From contig CAJUIY010000015.1 of the NCBI GenBank assembly GCA_910586865.1, positions 1 through 34,650 on the forward strand: 34,650 bases of DNA, written 5' to 3'. The notes beneath the pieces were generated by a model. The model was not told the DNA's origin, searched no databases, and saw nothing but the letters and a program-made list of their open reading frames with translations. Of this stretch, positions 15,836 to 23,114 are shown piece after piece; the stretch's first letter is position 1; every line of letters starts with the position of its first letter. Source of the stretch: an uncultured Bacilli bacterium (GTDB taxonomy: Bacteria > Bacillota_I > Bacilli_A > RF39 > UBA660). The translations under genes were made by a program, and so were the position numbers.

Positions 15836-15848
15836 TTCTACCCTCCAA

Positions 15849-16388
15849 TTACTTTCTAAAAGGAATTCCAAGTCCATTCAATAAGTCAAATGATTCTTCG
15901 TTTGTTTTTGCTGTAGTTACGAATACGATATCCATACCACGAACTTTCACAACTTCATCATATTCAATTTCAGGGAAAATTAATTGTTCTTTGATTCCCA
16001 TTGTATAATTTCCTCTTCCATCAAAAGCCTTTGGTGAAACACCTCTAAAATCACGAACTTGTGGAAGTGAAATAGAGATTAATTTATCCATGAAATTATA
16101 CATTGCTTCCCCTCTTAAGGTAACTTTACATCCAATTGCTTGTCCTTCTCTTACTTTAAAACCTGCAATTGACTTTTTAGCTCTTGTAATTACTGGTTTT
16201 TGTCCAGAAATTCTGGCTAAATCAGCTACTGCTGCATCCATTAATTTTGAATTTGTGGTGGCATCACCTACACCCATATTGATTACAATCTTTTCTAATC
16301 TTGGAGTTTCCATTACCGATTTATAACTATGTTTACTCATTAAACTTGGAACTACTTCATTTAAGTATTTTTCTTTTAGGCGGTTCAT
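15849..16388 (-). CDS. rplE: 50S ribosomal protein L5
   Basis: L5 (179 aa), which binds 5S rRNA and forms the B1b bridge. The sequence has MNRLKEKYLNEVVPSLM at the start, the KIVINMGVGDA block, the QKPVITRAKKSIAGFKVREG segment and the C-terminal DIVFVTTAKTNEES. It follows rplX by 18 bases with GGAGGG as ribosome binding site. Confidence 0.97.
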   Translation of the reverse strand: MNRLKEKYLNEVVPSLMSKHSYKSVMETPRLEKIVINMGVGDATTNSKLMDAAVADLARISGQKPVITRAKKSIAGFKVREGQAIGCKVTLRGEAMYNFMDKLISISLPQVRDFRGVSPKAFDGRGNYTMGIKEQLIFPEIEYDEVVKVRGMDIVFVTTAKTNEESFDLLNGLGIPFRK

Positions 16389-16406
16389 AAATTACCCTCC
16401 TTTCCC

Positions 16407-16715
16407 TTAATCAAGCTTCTCGTTTGATTTTTTTGCAATTCTTATTTTTTTATTATTTTTATCTGTTGTATGTCCTATTCTAGTTCTTTTTTTAGATTTA
16501 GGATCAATAATCATAACATTAGAAACATGAATTGGTGCTTCTACTTCAAGAATACCTCCTGTTGTTTGTCCATTACCCTTTTGATGTTTTTTTACGATAT
16601 GAACACCTTCTACAACAACTCTATTTTTCTTTCTATCTATGCTAATAATTTTTCCTTTTTTTCCTTTGTCAGAACCAGTGATAACTACAACTTCATCTCC
16701 AATTTTTAAGTTCAT
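16407..16715 (-). CDS. rplX: 50S ribosomal protein L24
   Basis: L24 (102 aa), an assembly-initiator protein near the exit of the peptide tunnel. Its KOW motif (residues about 5-32) reads GDEVVVITGSDKGKKGKI, followed by EGVHIVKKHQKGNGQTTGGI. The C-terminus is basic. Placed 13 bases after rplN. Confidence 0.96.
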   Translation of the reverse strand: MNLKIGDEVVVITGSDKGKKGKIISIDRKKNRVVVEGVHIVKKHQKGNGQTTGGILEVEAPIHVSNVMIIDPKSKKRTRIGHTTDKNNKKIRIAKKSNEKLD

Positions 16716-16728
16716 ACTTATCCTCCTC

Positions 16729-17097
16729 TTATAGTACTTCTTTTGCTAAAGATACGATTTTCATATAATCTTTATCACGAAGTTCTCTTGCAACTGGCCC
16801 GAATACACGAGTTCCTACTGGACTCTTATCATCTTTTATGATAACACAAGCATTGTCATCGAACTTAATATAGCTTCCATCCTCACGACGAACACCTTGA
16901 CGGCTACGAACGATAACTGCTTTTACAACTTTTCCTTTTTTCATGTTAGAATTTGGTATTGCCTCTTTCACAGTACCAACCACAACATCTCCGATATTTC
17001 CAGTTTTCACATGACTTCCTCCAAGTACACGAATTACAAGTAATTCTTTTGCACCTGTGTTGTCAGCAACCTTCATACGACTTTCTTGTTGTAACAT
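16729..17097 (-). CDS. rplN: 50S ribosomal protein L14
   Basis: L14 (122 aa), part of bridges B5 and B8 and the contact site of the silencing factor RsfS in other bacteria. The start MLQQESRMKVADNTGAKEL and the end DKDYMKIVSLAKEVL are nearly invariant. It heads the spc part of the operon but no separate promoter is visible in the 24-base gap after rpsQ. Confidence 0.97.
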   Translation of the reverse strand: MLQQESRMKVADNTGAKELLVIRVLGGSHVKTGNIGDVVVGTVKEAIPNSNMKKGKVVKAVIVRSRQGVRREDGSYIKFDDNACVIIKDDKSPVGTRVFGPVARELRDKDYMKIVSLAKEVL

Positions 17098-17121
17098 AAA
17101 TTACTCCTCCTCACCTAAGCA

Positions 17122-17382
17122 TTAAATAATAACTGCTTCTTTTATTATTTCTTTTAAATAGAAATGTTTGGTTTTTGATATAGGTCTTGTAGACACAATA
17201 CGCACAACATCTCCAACTTTTGCCTTATTTGTTTCATCATGAACACAATATTTTTTAGAGCTTTTTACTCTTTTATGATAAATTGGATGAATTTTATAAG
17301 ATTCGACTAAAACACTAATTGTTTTATTGTTAGTTGCATTCACAACTTTTCCAACGAATTCCTTTTTTATTGCTTTTTCCAT
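17122..17382 (-). CDS. rpsQ: 30S ribosomal protein S17
   Basis: S17 (86 aa), an OB-fold 16S rRNA-binding protein. Conserved parts are KEFVGKVVNATNNKT, HPIYHKRVKSSKKY and the C-terminal DVVRIVSTRPISKTKHF. The start is set at the ATG at 17382, since AGGAGG lies six bases ahead; the two upstream in-frame ATGs (17388 and 17400) lie within or before that site. The gap to rpmC is 10 bases. Confidence 0.95.
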   Translation of the reverse strand: MEKAIKKEFVGKVVNATNNKTISVLVESYKIHPIYHKRVKSSKKYCVHDETNKAKVGDVVRIVSTRPISKTKHFYLKEIIKEAVII

Positions 17383-17392
17383 ATACATCCTC

Positions 17393-17587
17393 CTATTCAT
17401 TTACTTCTCGTTCTTTTAGAACGGTTTTCATTCTAGCAACGGTGTGTCTTAACTCTCTGATTCTAGAAGGTTTTTCAAGATTACCTGTAGCTTGCTGAAA
17501 ACGCAAATTAAATAGTTCTTCTTTTGTTTCTACCAATTTTTTTTCAATCTCTTCAGTAGATAATTCTCTTATTTCTGCAACCTTCAT
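17393..17587 (-). CDS. rpmC: 50S ribosomal protein L29
   Basis: L29 (64 aa), a two-helix protein at the tunnel exit that forms part of the docking area for signal recognition particle and trigger factor in known ribosomes. It shows MKVAEIRELSTEEIEKKL and the RFQQATGNLEKPSRIRELR segment. The start overlaps the rplP stop codon by one base (TAATG), which suggests translational coupling. Confidence 0.96.
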   Translation of the reverse strand: MKVAEIRELSTEEIEKKLVETKEELFNLRFQQATGNLEKPSRIRELRHTVARMKTVLKEREVNE

Positions 17588-18009
17588 TATTCTTCACCAC
17601 CATTTTCTCTTTTTACAAATTTTGTGGCAACTGGTAATTTATGTGATGCAAGTCTCAATGCTTCACGAGCAACTTCTTCGCTAACTCCAGCAATTTCAAA
17701 CATGATTTTGCCTTCTTTCACAACAGCTACCCATCCTTCTACATTACCTTTACCTTTACCTTGACGTGTACCAATTGGCTTCTTTGTTAGTGGCATATGT
17801 GGAAATACATTAATCCAAACCTTTCCACCACGTTTCATATAACGAGTCATCGCAATACGTGCAGCTTCAATTTGATTTGCTGTAATCCAAGCTCCACTTT
17901 TTGCTTGTAATCCGTATTCACCAAAATTTACTTTGGTATTCCCTCTTGACTTTCCCTCATGAGGTAATCTATGTACACGACGGTATTTTGTTCTTGACGG
18001 AATTAACAT
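17587..18009 (-). CDS. rplP: 50S ribosomal protein L16
   Basis: L16 (140 aa), near the peptidyl transferase A site. Begins MLIPSRTKYRRVHRLPHEGKS; the FGEYGLQAKSGAWI, RYMKRGGKVWINVFPH and GTRQGKGKGNVEGWVA blocks are all present. It follows rpsC by one base and overlaps rpmC by one base. Confidence 0.97.
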   Translation of the reverse strand: MLIPSRTKYRRVHRLPHEGKSRGNTKVNFGEYGLQAKSGAWITANQIEAARIAMTRYMKRGGKVWINVFPHMPLTKKPIGTRQGKGKGNVEGWVAVVKEGKIMFEIAGVSEEVAREALRLASHKLPVATKFVKRENGGEE

Positions 18010-18010
18010 A

Positions 18011-18664
18011 TTAATTACCTCCTTTAGCCTTTTTTGAATTTAGGATTTCTCCCTTATAAATCCAAACCTTTACACCAATCTTACCAAATGTTGTATCTGC
18101 TTCTGCTGTTGCATAGTCAACGTTTGCTCTTAAGGTATGTAAAGGAATGGTTCCTTCTGTATATCCTTCACTACGTGCCATATCAGCACCACCTAAACGA
18201 CCAGATACGGATGTTTTAATTCCCTTAGCTCCTGCTTTCATCGTATTTCTAATCGCACGTTTTTGTGCCATACGGAATGATGCTCTATTACTAATTTGAT
18301 TAGCAATTGAATCAGCAACTAATTGTGCATTTAGGTCAACTTTCTTAATATCAACAATTGAGATTTGAACTGTTTCATCTGCAATTTTTGATAATGTCTT
18401 TTTCAATTTTTCAATTTCTTCTCCACCACGTCCTATCATAACACCTGGTTTTGAAGTATGAATTACAACTTCGCATCGTTTTGCATTTCTTTCAATTTCC
18501 ACTTTTGCAATACCAGCATTCTTCATATTTTCTTCTAAATACTTACGAATTTTGATATCTTTATCTAAATATTTAGAAAAATCTTTTTTGTTAGAATACC
18601 ATTTTGCTTCCCAATCCTTATTGATGCCAAGTCTAAGTCCGTTAGGATTAACCTTTTGTCCCAT
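18011..18664 (-). CDS. rpsC: 30S ribosomal protein S3
   Basis: S3 (217 aa) with an N-terminal type II KH domain that lines the mRNA entry tunnel. The start MGQKVNPNGLRLGINKDW, the KH loop GVMIGRGGEEIEKLK (near residues 74-88) and the C-terminal GRLGGADMARSEGYTEG block are present. It lies 19 bases after rplV and is preceded by AGGAGG. Confidence 0.97.
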   Translation of the reverse strand: MGQKVNPNGLRLGINKDWEAKWYSNKKDFSKYLDKDIKIRKYLEENMKNAGIAKVEIERNAKRCEVVIHTSKPGVMIGRGGEEIEKLKKTLSKIADETVQISIVDIKKVDLNAQLVADSIANQISNRASFRMAQKRAIRNTMKAGAKGIKTSVSGRLGGADMARSEGYTEGTIPLHTLRANVDYATAEADTTFGKIGVKVWIYKGEILNSKKAKGGN

Positions 18665-18683
18665 ACTCTTGTATCCTCCTTAT

Positions 18684-19016
18684 TTATTTTGTAGCCACAG
18701 TTATTATAATGTGACTAGTTCTATGATTGTTATGTCCTATATGAGAACGTGAATCAAACATATGACGTTTCATTACAGGACCAGCATCGACTCTTGCTTC
18801 TTTAATATATAATGTTTCTTCATCTGCACCATTATTATTTACCGCATTCGCAACAGCAGAGTCTAAGACTTTTTTTGTTAGTCTTGCTGCTTTGTTATTA
18901 ATATTCATTAATATGGCTTGTGCATCACTTACTTTTTTTCCACGAATTAGAGTTGAAACTAATCTTGCTCTCGTTGGAGAAATTCGAAGTGTTTTCGCAA
19001 TTGCTCTTGCTTCCAT
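18684..19016 (-). CDS. rplV: 50S ribosomal protein L22
   Basis: L22 (110 aa); its long beta hairpin reaches the constriction of the exit tunnel, the site of macrolide-resistance changes in other bacteria. Conserved features: ARAIAKTLRISPTRARLV at the start and the AVANAVNNNGADEETLYIKEARVDAGP segment. Slightly divergent end (RTSHIIITVATK). It sits between rpsS and rpsC. Confidence 0.97.
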   Translation of the reverse strand: MEARAIAKTLRISPTRARLVSTLIRGKKVSDAQAILMNINNKAARLTKKVLDSAVANAVNNNGADEETLYIKEARVDAGPVMKRHMFDSRSHIGHNNHRTSHIIITVATK

Positions 19017-19040
19017 ATATTTATCCTCCTAGTCAATATT

Positions 19041-19310
19041 TTATTTTTTCTTATCTGAACCATGTCCACCGAATTTACGAGTTAAAGAAAATTCTCCAAG
19101 CTTATGTCCAACCATATCTTCTGTTACATAAACAGGAATAAATTCCTTCCCATTGTGAACTGCAAATGTGTGTCCTATAAAATCAGGAAAAATAGTAGAA
19201 CGACGTGACCAAGTTTTAATAACTTCTTTTTTTCCAGACTTATTTAACTCTTGAACCTTTTTTAATAATCTTTTAAATACATAAGGCCCTTTTTTTAAAC
19301 TTCTTGCCAT
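19041..19310 (-). CDS. rpsS: 30S ribosomal protein S19
   Basis: S19 (89 aa), in the head of the small subunit next to S13. Begins MARSLKKGPYVFKRLLKK; the TWSRRSTIFPDFIGHTFAVHNG and GHKLGEFSLTRKF blocks are nearly invariant. It follows rplB by 15 bases with GATGAGGAG as ribosome binding site. Confidence 0.97.
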   Translation of the reverse strand: MARSLKKGPYVFKRLLKKVQELNKSGKKEVIKTWSRRSTIFPDFIGHTFAVHNGKEFIPVYVTEDMVGHKLGEFSLTRKFGGHGSDKKK

Positions 19311-19325
19311 TACTCCTCATCCTTT

Positions 19326-20156
19326 CTATTTACCATTACGACGACGTACTATAAACTTATCTGATTGTTTTTTCTTACGTGTCTTATATCCAAGTGCAGG
19401 TTTACCCCAAGGTGTTACTGGTGCTTTACGTCCAATTGGAGCACGTCCTTCACCACCACCATGTGGATGGTCATTAGGGTTCATAACAGAACCACGTACT
19501 GTAGGTCGAACTCCCATATGACGTTTACGTCCTGCTTTTCCAATTTTGACAAGTGATGAATCTTCATTACCAACGACACCAATCGTTGCCATACATGTTC
19601 CAAGAACTTTTCTTTGTTCTCCGCTTGATAAACGAATCATCACATATTTATCTTCACGTCCAAGAATTTGTGCAGAAGAACCAGCACTTCTAGCTAATTC
19701 TCCACCTTTTCCAGGACGAAGTTCGATATTATGAATCGTAGTTCCAACAGGGATTGCCATAAGTGGTAACGCATTACCAACTTTAATATCTGCGTTTTCT
19801 CCAGCCATCACTTCCATACCAGGCTTCAATCCTTTTGGAGCAATAATATATCTTTTTTCTCCATCTACATAATTGATTAAAGCGATATTTGCCGTTCTAT
19901 TTGGATCATATTCTATACTTGCTACCACTCCAGGTACATTTACTTTATTTCTCTTAAAATCAATGATACGATACTTTCTTTTTACTCCACCGCCTTGGTG
20001 ACGAACTGTTATCTTACCTTGATTATTACGTCCACCGTTTTTCTTAATAGTAACGGTAAGACTTTTCTCAGGAGACTTTTTAGTTATTTCTTCATTAACT
20101 AATGTACTCATTTTTCTACGTGCTGGGGTAGTAGGCTTGTAATTTCTTATTGCCAT
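19326..20156 (-). CDS. rplB: 50S ribosomal protein L2
   Basis: L2 (276 aa), required for subunit association and for a functional peptidyl transferase centre. The NYKPTTPARRKMS start, the KRKYRIIDFKRNK block, and the MNPNDHPHGGGEGRAPIGRK segment (near residues 225-244, carrying the conserved His) are visible. Ends with the usual basic tail KFIVRRRNGK. Confidence 0.98.
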   Translation of the reverse strand: MAIRNYKPTTPARRKMSTLVNEEITKKSPEKSLTVTIKKNGGRNNQGKITVRHQGGGVKRKYRIIDFKRNKVNVPGVVASIEYDPNRTANIALINYVDGEKRYIIAPKGLKPGMEVMAGENADIKVGNALPLMAIPVGTTIHNIELRPGKGGELARSAGSSAQILGREDKYVMIRLSSGEQRKVLGTCMATIGVVGNEDSSLVKIGKAGRKRHMGVRPTVRGSVMNPNDHPHGGGEGRAPIGRKAPVTPWGKPALGYKTRKKKQSDKFIVRRRNGK

Positions 20157-20169
20157 AACTTATTCCTCC

Positions 20170-20454
20170 TTAACCAAGATCTATTGTTTGACCATCTTCT
20201 AGAGTAACAATAGCTTTTTTTGATCTATTTGTTAGTCCTGTGTAACGACCAACTCTTCTTTTTTTAGGTTTTTCATTTAGTGTTCTTATCGATTTCACTT
20301 TCACATTGAAAATCTTCTCGATAGCACTTTTAATTTCTATTTTATTCGCTTTTGGATCTACTTTGAAAGTATATTTTCCTTGTTCTTTTGCTAATTGACT
20401 TTTCTCAGTAATGACTGGTGCCTTTAGGATATCTAAATACTTGGTATCTTTCAT
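20170..20454 (-). CDS. rplW: 50S ribosomal protein L23
   Basis: L23 (94 aa), the main trigger-factor and SRP docking protein at the tunnel exit. Conserved DILKAPVITEKSQLA start, YTFKVDPKANKIEIKSAIEKIFNVKV middle and basic KPKKRRVGRYTGLTNRSKKAI segment. Its ATG overlaps the rplD stop (TAATG) and its ribosome binding site GAGGAGG is inside rplD. Confidence 0.97.
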   Translation of the reverse strand: MKDTKYLDILKAPVITEKSQLAKEQGKYTFKVDPKANKIEIKSAIEKIFNVKVKSIRTLNEKPKKRRVGRYTGLTNRSKKAIVTLEDGQTIDLG

Positions 20455-21080
20455 TATGCTAGCACCTCCTCAATTTTTTCTAATGCATCTTTTGTAATCA
20501 TCATATAGTCAGCTCCAACTAAATCTAATGGGCTAATTTCTTCTGGCGTTACTAAGAATATATTTTGTAAATTTCTAGTAGCTAAAATAACATTTTCATC
20601 AAATTCTTTTACTACTAATAGAATTTTCTTATCAGCAACATTAAATGTTTCTAAAACTTTTATAAACTCTTTTGTTTTAGGAGTAGGTAATACTAATTCC
20701 TCTAAAACAATAATCGCGTTTTCTAAAGCTTTATGACTATAAGCAGAACGGATAGCGATTTGTCTTTCTTTTCTATTTTGCTTTTTGCTATAGTCACGAG
20801 GTACTGGAGTTCCATAACGTCCTCCACCTACCCATTGTACTGCTCGAATGGATCCTTGACGAGCATGTCCTGTTCCTTTTTGTCTCCATGGTTTTCTTCC
20901 ACCACCACGAACTTCCGAACGATTTTTGGTAGAATGTGTTCCTTGTCTTAGTGATGCACGTCCTAATATAATTGCATCATATAAAACTTTATCATTTGGT
21001 GTTATTCCAAATATATTTTCATTTAATTTAACATCATTAATTTTTTCACCTTTTAGATTGAAAAGATCTATTTTCTTCAT
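20454..21080 (-). CDS. rplD: 50S ribosomal protein L4
   Basis: L4 (208 aa). The extended loop that reaches the tunnel constriction is present (RSEVRGGGRKPWRQKGTGHARQGS region, near residues 57-80), followed by the globular Rossmann-like part. In E. coli L4 autoregulates the S10 operon; that mechanism is not known for Bacillota. It is separated from rplC by an unusually long 66-base gap containing an inverted repeat. Confidence 0.97.
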   Translation of the reverse strand: MKKIDLFNLKGEKINDVKLNENIFGITPNDKVLYDAIILGRASLRQGTHSTKNRSEVRGGGRKPWRQKGTGHARQGSIRAVQWVGGGRYGTPVPRDYSKKQNRKERQIAIRSAYSHKALENAIIVLEELVLPTPKTKEFIKVLETFNVADKKILLVVKEFDENVILATRNLQNIFLVTPEEISPLDLVGADYMMITKDALEKIEEVLA

Positions 21081-21095
21081 ATCATTTTCCTCCCT

Positions 21096-21145
21096 TCATC
21101 ACATTATTATCATTATTATTAATCATATTTACTTTGTTGTGATGA
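21096..21145 (-). repeat. Inverted repeat between rplC and rplD
   Basis: A perfect 8-base repeat, TCATCACA at 21096-21103 and TGTGATGA at 21138-21145, encloses 34 AT-rich bases. It starts right after the rplC stop codon and ends next to the rplD ribosome binding site. There is no U-tract, so it is not a terminator; mRNA processing or control of rplD translation are possible. Confidence 0.5.
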
Positions 21146-21146
21146 T

Positions 21147-21884
21147 TTATTCAGCCGTTTCTTCTACTGCTTCAACAGATGTTACTTCAGCTTCTTCGTT
21201 ATTTAAAACTTCTACTTCTTCCACATAAGTAATTAAATCAGCTGGTGTACGTTTTAAATCAGGATTTTTTACAGCTGTACGAATGATAATTAATGATTGT
21301 TTTGGACCCGGAACATTTCCTTTAATTAAAATTATATTATTTTCTTTATCGATTGAAACAATTTCAAGATTTTGAATTGTTCTTTTTACGTTACCCATGT
21401 GTCCAGGCATTTTTTTACCTTTTAAAACATGCATTGGTAACATAGTTCCAAGAGAACCTACTCCTCTATGATATTGAGAACCATGTCCCATTGGACCACG
21501 AGATTGATTGTGGCGTTTAATAACTCCTTGAAATCCTTTTCCTTTGCTGATTCCACTTACATCAACAACTTCACCCTCGCTAAAAGTATCTACGTCAATG
21601 ATTTGTCCTAATGTATAATCACTTGTATTTACTCCTCTAATCTCTCTTAAGAAGCGCTTAGGTGTTGTATTTGCTTTATTGGTATGACCCATTTTAGGTT
21701 TGTTACTAACTTTTTCTCTTACGGTTATCGTTGCTAATTGTACGGCATCATAACCATCTTTTTCAACTGTCTTTATTTGTGTAACAACATTAGGTTCTAC
21801 TTTAACAACAGTAACCGGAATTAGTTTACCCTCTTTAGTAAAGGTTTGAGTCATCCCTACTTTTATACCTAAGATTCCTTTCAT
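21147..21884 (-). CDS. rplC: 50S ribosomal protein L3 with acidic C-terminal tail
   Basis: L3 (245 aa). The core matches the family: KGILGIKVGMTQTF at the start, the central loop GPMGHGSQYHRGVGSLGTM that approaches the peptidyl transferase centre, and KKMPGHMGNVKRTIQNL. Most bacterial L3 proteins end near residue 205-210; here about 30 further residues form an acidic tail rich in Glu and Val (from about residue 219). It follows rpsJ by 17 bases with AGGAGG as ribosome binding site. Confidence 0.96.
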   Translation of the reverse strand: MKGILGIKVGMTQTFTKEGKLIPVTVVKVEPNVVTQIKTVEKDGYDAVQLATITVREKVSNKPKMGHTNKANTTPKRFLREIRGVNTSDYTLGQIIDVDTFSEGEVVDVSGISKGKGFQGVIKRHNQSRGPMGHGSQYHRGVGSLGTMLPMHVLKGKKMPGHMGNVKRTIQNLEIVSIDKENNIILIKGNVPGPKQSLIIIRTAVKNPDLKRTPADLITYVEEVEVLNNEEAEVTSVEAVEETAE

Positions 21885-21901
21885 TTTTATTTCCTCCTAA
21901 A

Positions 21902-22213
21902 TTATTTTGTTTTTATTTCAATATCTACTCCACTTGGTAAATCCAAATGTGCCAAAGCATCAATTGTTTCTTTGCTTGGATCTTTGACATCAATTAGTCT
22001 CTTATGTGTACGCATTTCAAATTGTTCACGAGAATCCTTATATTTATGAACCGCTCTTAAGATAGTGAATTTTTCTATTTCAGTTGGTAATGGTACTGGA
22101 CCTGATATTTTACCACCTGACCTTTTAATGGTTTCCACTATTTTAGTTGCTGCTACATCAAGAATTCTATAATCATAAGCCTTAATTCGAATACGAACTG
22201 TCGCTGCCTTCAT
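21902..22213 (-). CDS. rpsJ: 30S ribosomal protein S10
   Basis: S10 (103 aa), also the transcription antitermination partner of NusB/NusG (NusE). The block RIRIKAYDYRILDVAATKIVE and the FTILRAVHKYKDSREQFEMRTHKRL segment are diagnostic. It is the first gene of the 14-kb operon, preceded by a structured leader of about 115 bases and a strong promoter. The ribosome binding site GGGAGG lies 6 bases before the ATG. Confidence 0.97.
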   Translation of the reverse strand: MKAATVRIRIKAYDYRILDVAATKIVETIKRSGGKISGPVPLPTEIEKFTILRAVHKYKDSREQFEMRTHKRLIDVKDPSKETIDALAHLDLPSGVDIEIKTK

Positions 22214-22330
22214 ATATATCCTCCCTTCGCCTATATCTAGTATAGACTTGCTCCGTGCAAATAACCCAATAGCAGATTAGCAACTTAACCTGGCGTATCG
22301 ACAACCTCGCACATCTAAGCAGTCACACAT
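22214..22330 (-). promoter_or_regulatory. S10 operon leader RNA (5' UTR)
   Basis: The 5' UTR of rpsJ is long, less AT-rich than its surroundings, and structured. Two adjacent hairpins sit just upstream of the ribosome binding site (22220-22225): GTCTAT/ATAGGC (22242-22247 and 22229-22234) and TTGC/GCAA (22257-22260 and 22248-22251). The upstream part contains TACGCCAGG, a pattern I recall from Bacillota rpsJ leaders, but I could not test it against a covariance model. A role in autoregulation is inferred. Confidence 0.55.
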
Positions 22331-22335
22331 TTAAA

Positions 22336-22365
22336 ATTATAGCACACTATATTTCCTTTTTGCAA
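22336..22365 (-). promoter_or_regulatory. SigA promoter of the S10-spc-alpha operon
   Basis: Minus-strand TTGCAA (22360-22365) and a perfect TATAAT (22336-22341) are separated by 18 bases; the -10 is extended (TGCTATAAT). No other promoter of this quality was seen within the operon. Confidence 0.85.
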
Positions 22366-22438
22366 GCCATTTTTTAAATTTTTTGTGGTATCACAATATT
22401 TTCATACATATTATCATATGATTGGTGATATCAAATTC

Positions 22439-22467
22439 TTGACAAAAACTTTATGAAGCACTATGAT
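22439..22467 (+). promoter_or_regulatory. Consensus SigA promoter for the 193-aa gene
   Basis: Perfect TTGACA (22439-22444), a 17-base spacer and TATGAT (22462-22467). The transcript would begin near 22475, which excludes the in-frame ATG at 22463 and supports the ATG at 22499 as start. Confidence 0.85.
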
Positions 22468-22498
22468 AGAGCTAATTTCATGGAAGGAGAAAAGAAAA

Positions 22499-23080
22499 AT
22501 GGGATTAATACAATTATCTGACGAAAAAGAAAATAGAAAATTACAGGAAAGTAATGGAAAAATATTTTTAGACTATATTGAAAAGTCTAATGTCAATATG
22601 CCAGCTAATGTAAAAATTGGGTTATTTGAACCAAATAAATTAATATTATGTTTAGAGGAACGAAAAGGACAGGCCTTTATTTCTGAGTCTTATACTGTCA
22701 TGATGGCAGAAAAAAAGGTGACTGTAATAAAAGAAAGAACCGAATATAAGAGCATACCACGTGGATATGATATTACCTATCATACAAAGAAAGATACCAG
22801 TGTTACTGAATTTGAATTAATTGAGAATTCACTATTTATTACAAAAGGAGAGGCCTTCCAAAGTTGTCGCGAAGATGGATTTGGTGGTGTAAATACCTAT
22901 ATCATTCCAATAAAATCTATTAAAGATATTGAAAGTAGTAGCATTGATACTTTTGGACATACTAGATCAGAAATTACAAATACTGAATATGAGGCAACTG
23001 ATATTAAAGATTTATCGAAAGGAATTCATCCTGTTCAATTACATCCTAAAGAAAACGCAGTACAAAAAAGAAAACATTAA
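22499..23080 (+). CDS. Hypothetical cytosolic protein (193 aa)
   Basis: Family not recognised. No signal sequence or membrane segment is visible. The composition alternates charged and hydrophobic positions like a beta-rich soluble protein, with a strand-like centre (residues about 40-130) and a basic, probably disordered C-terminus (KENAVQKRKH). The start is the ATG at 22499, nine bases after AAGGAG. It is monocistronic, driven by a near-perfect promoter, so it may be well expressed. It is transcribed divergently from the r-protein operon and convergently with dinB, sharing the terminator around 23087-23114. Confidence 0.75.
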   Translation: MGLIQLSDEKENRKLQESNGKIFLDYIEKSNVNMPANVKIGLFEPNKLILCLEERKGQAFISESYTVMMAEKKVTVIKERTEYKSIPRGYDITYHTKKDTSVTEFELIENSLFITKGEAFQSCREDGFGGVNTYIIPIKSIKDIESSSIDTFGHTRSEITNTEYEATDIKDLSKGIHPVQLHPKENAVQKRKH

Positions 23081-23086
23081 ATGGGA

Positions 23087-23114
23087 AAAGAGGCTTAGTC
23101 CTCTTTTTTTCTTT
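23087..23114. terminator. Bidirectional terminator between the 193-aa gene and dinB
   Basis: AAAAGAGG and CCTCTTTT form a stem with a short loop. A T-run follows on the plus strand; on the minus strand the complement of the preceding A-rich stretch gives a weaker T-tract. The right arm overlaps the last codons of dinB, whose TAA is at 23095-23097. Confidence 0.65.

Noticed and set aside
20926..21228. Plus-strand open frame opposite rplD and rplC
   Set aside because: It overlaps two certain ribosomal protein genes and their spacing region on the other strand; no ribosome binding site or family resemblance.
22463..22498. In-frame ATG at 22463 as start of the 193-aa protein
   Set aside because: It lies inside the -10 element of a near-perfect promoter and has no ribosome binding site; the ATG at 22499 has AAGGAG nine bases ahead.
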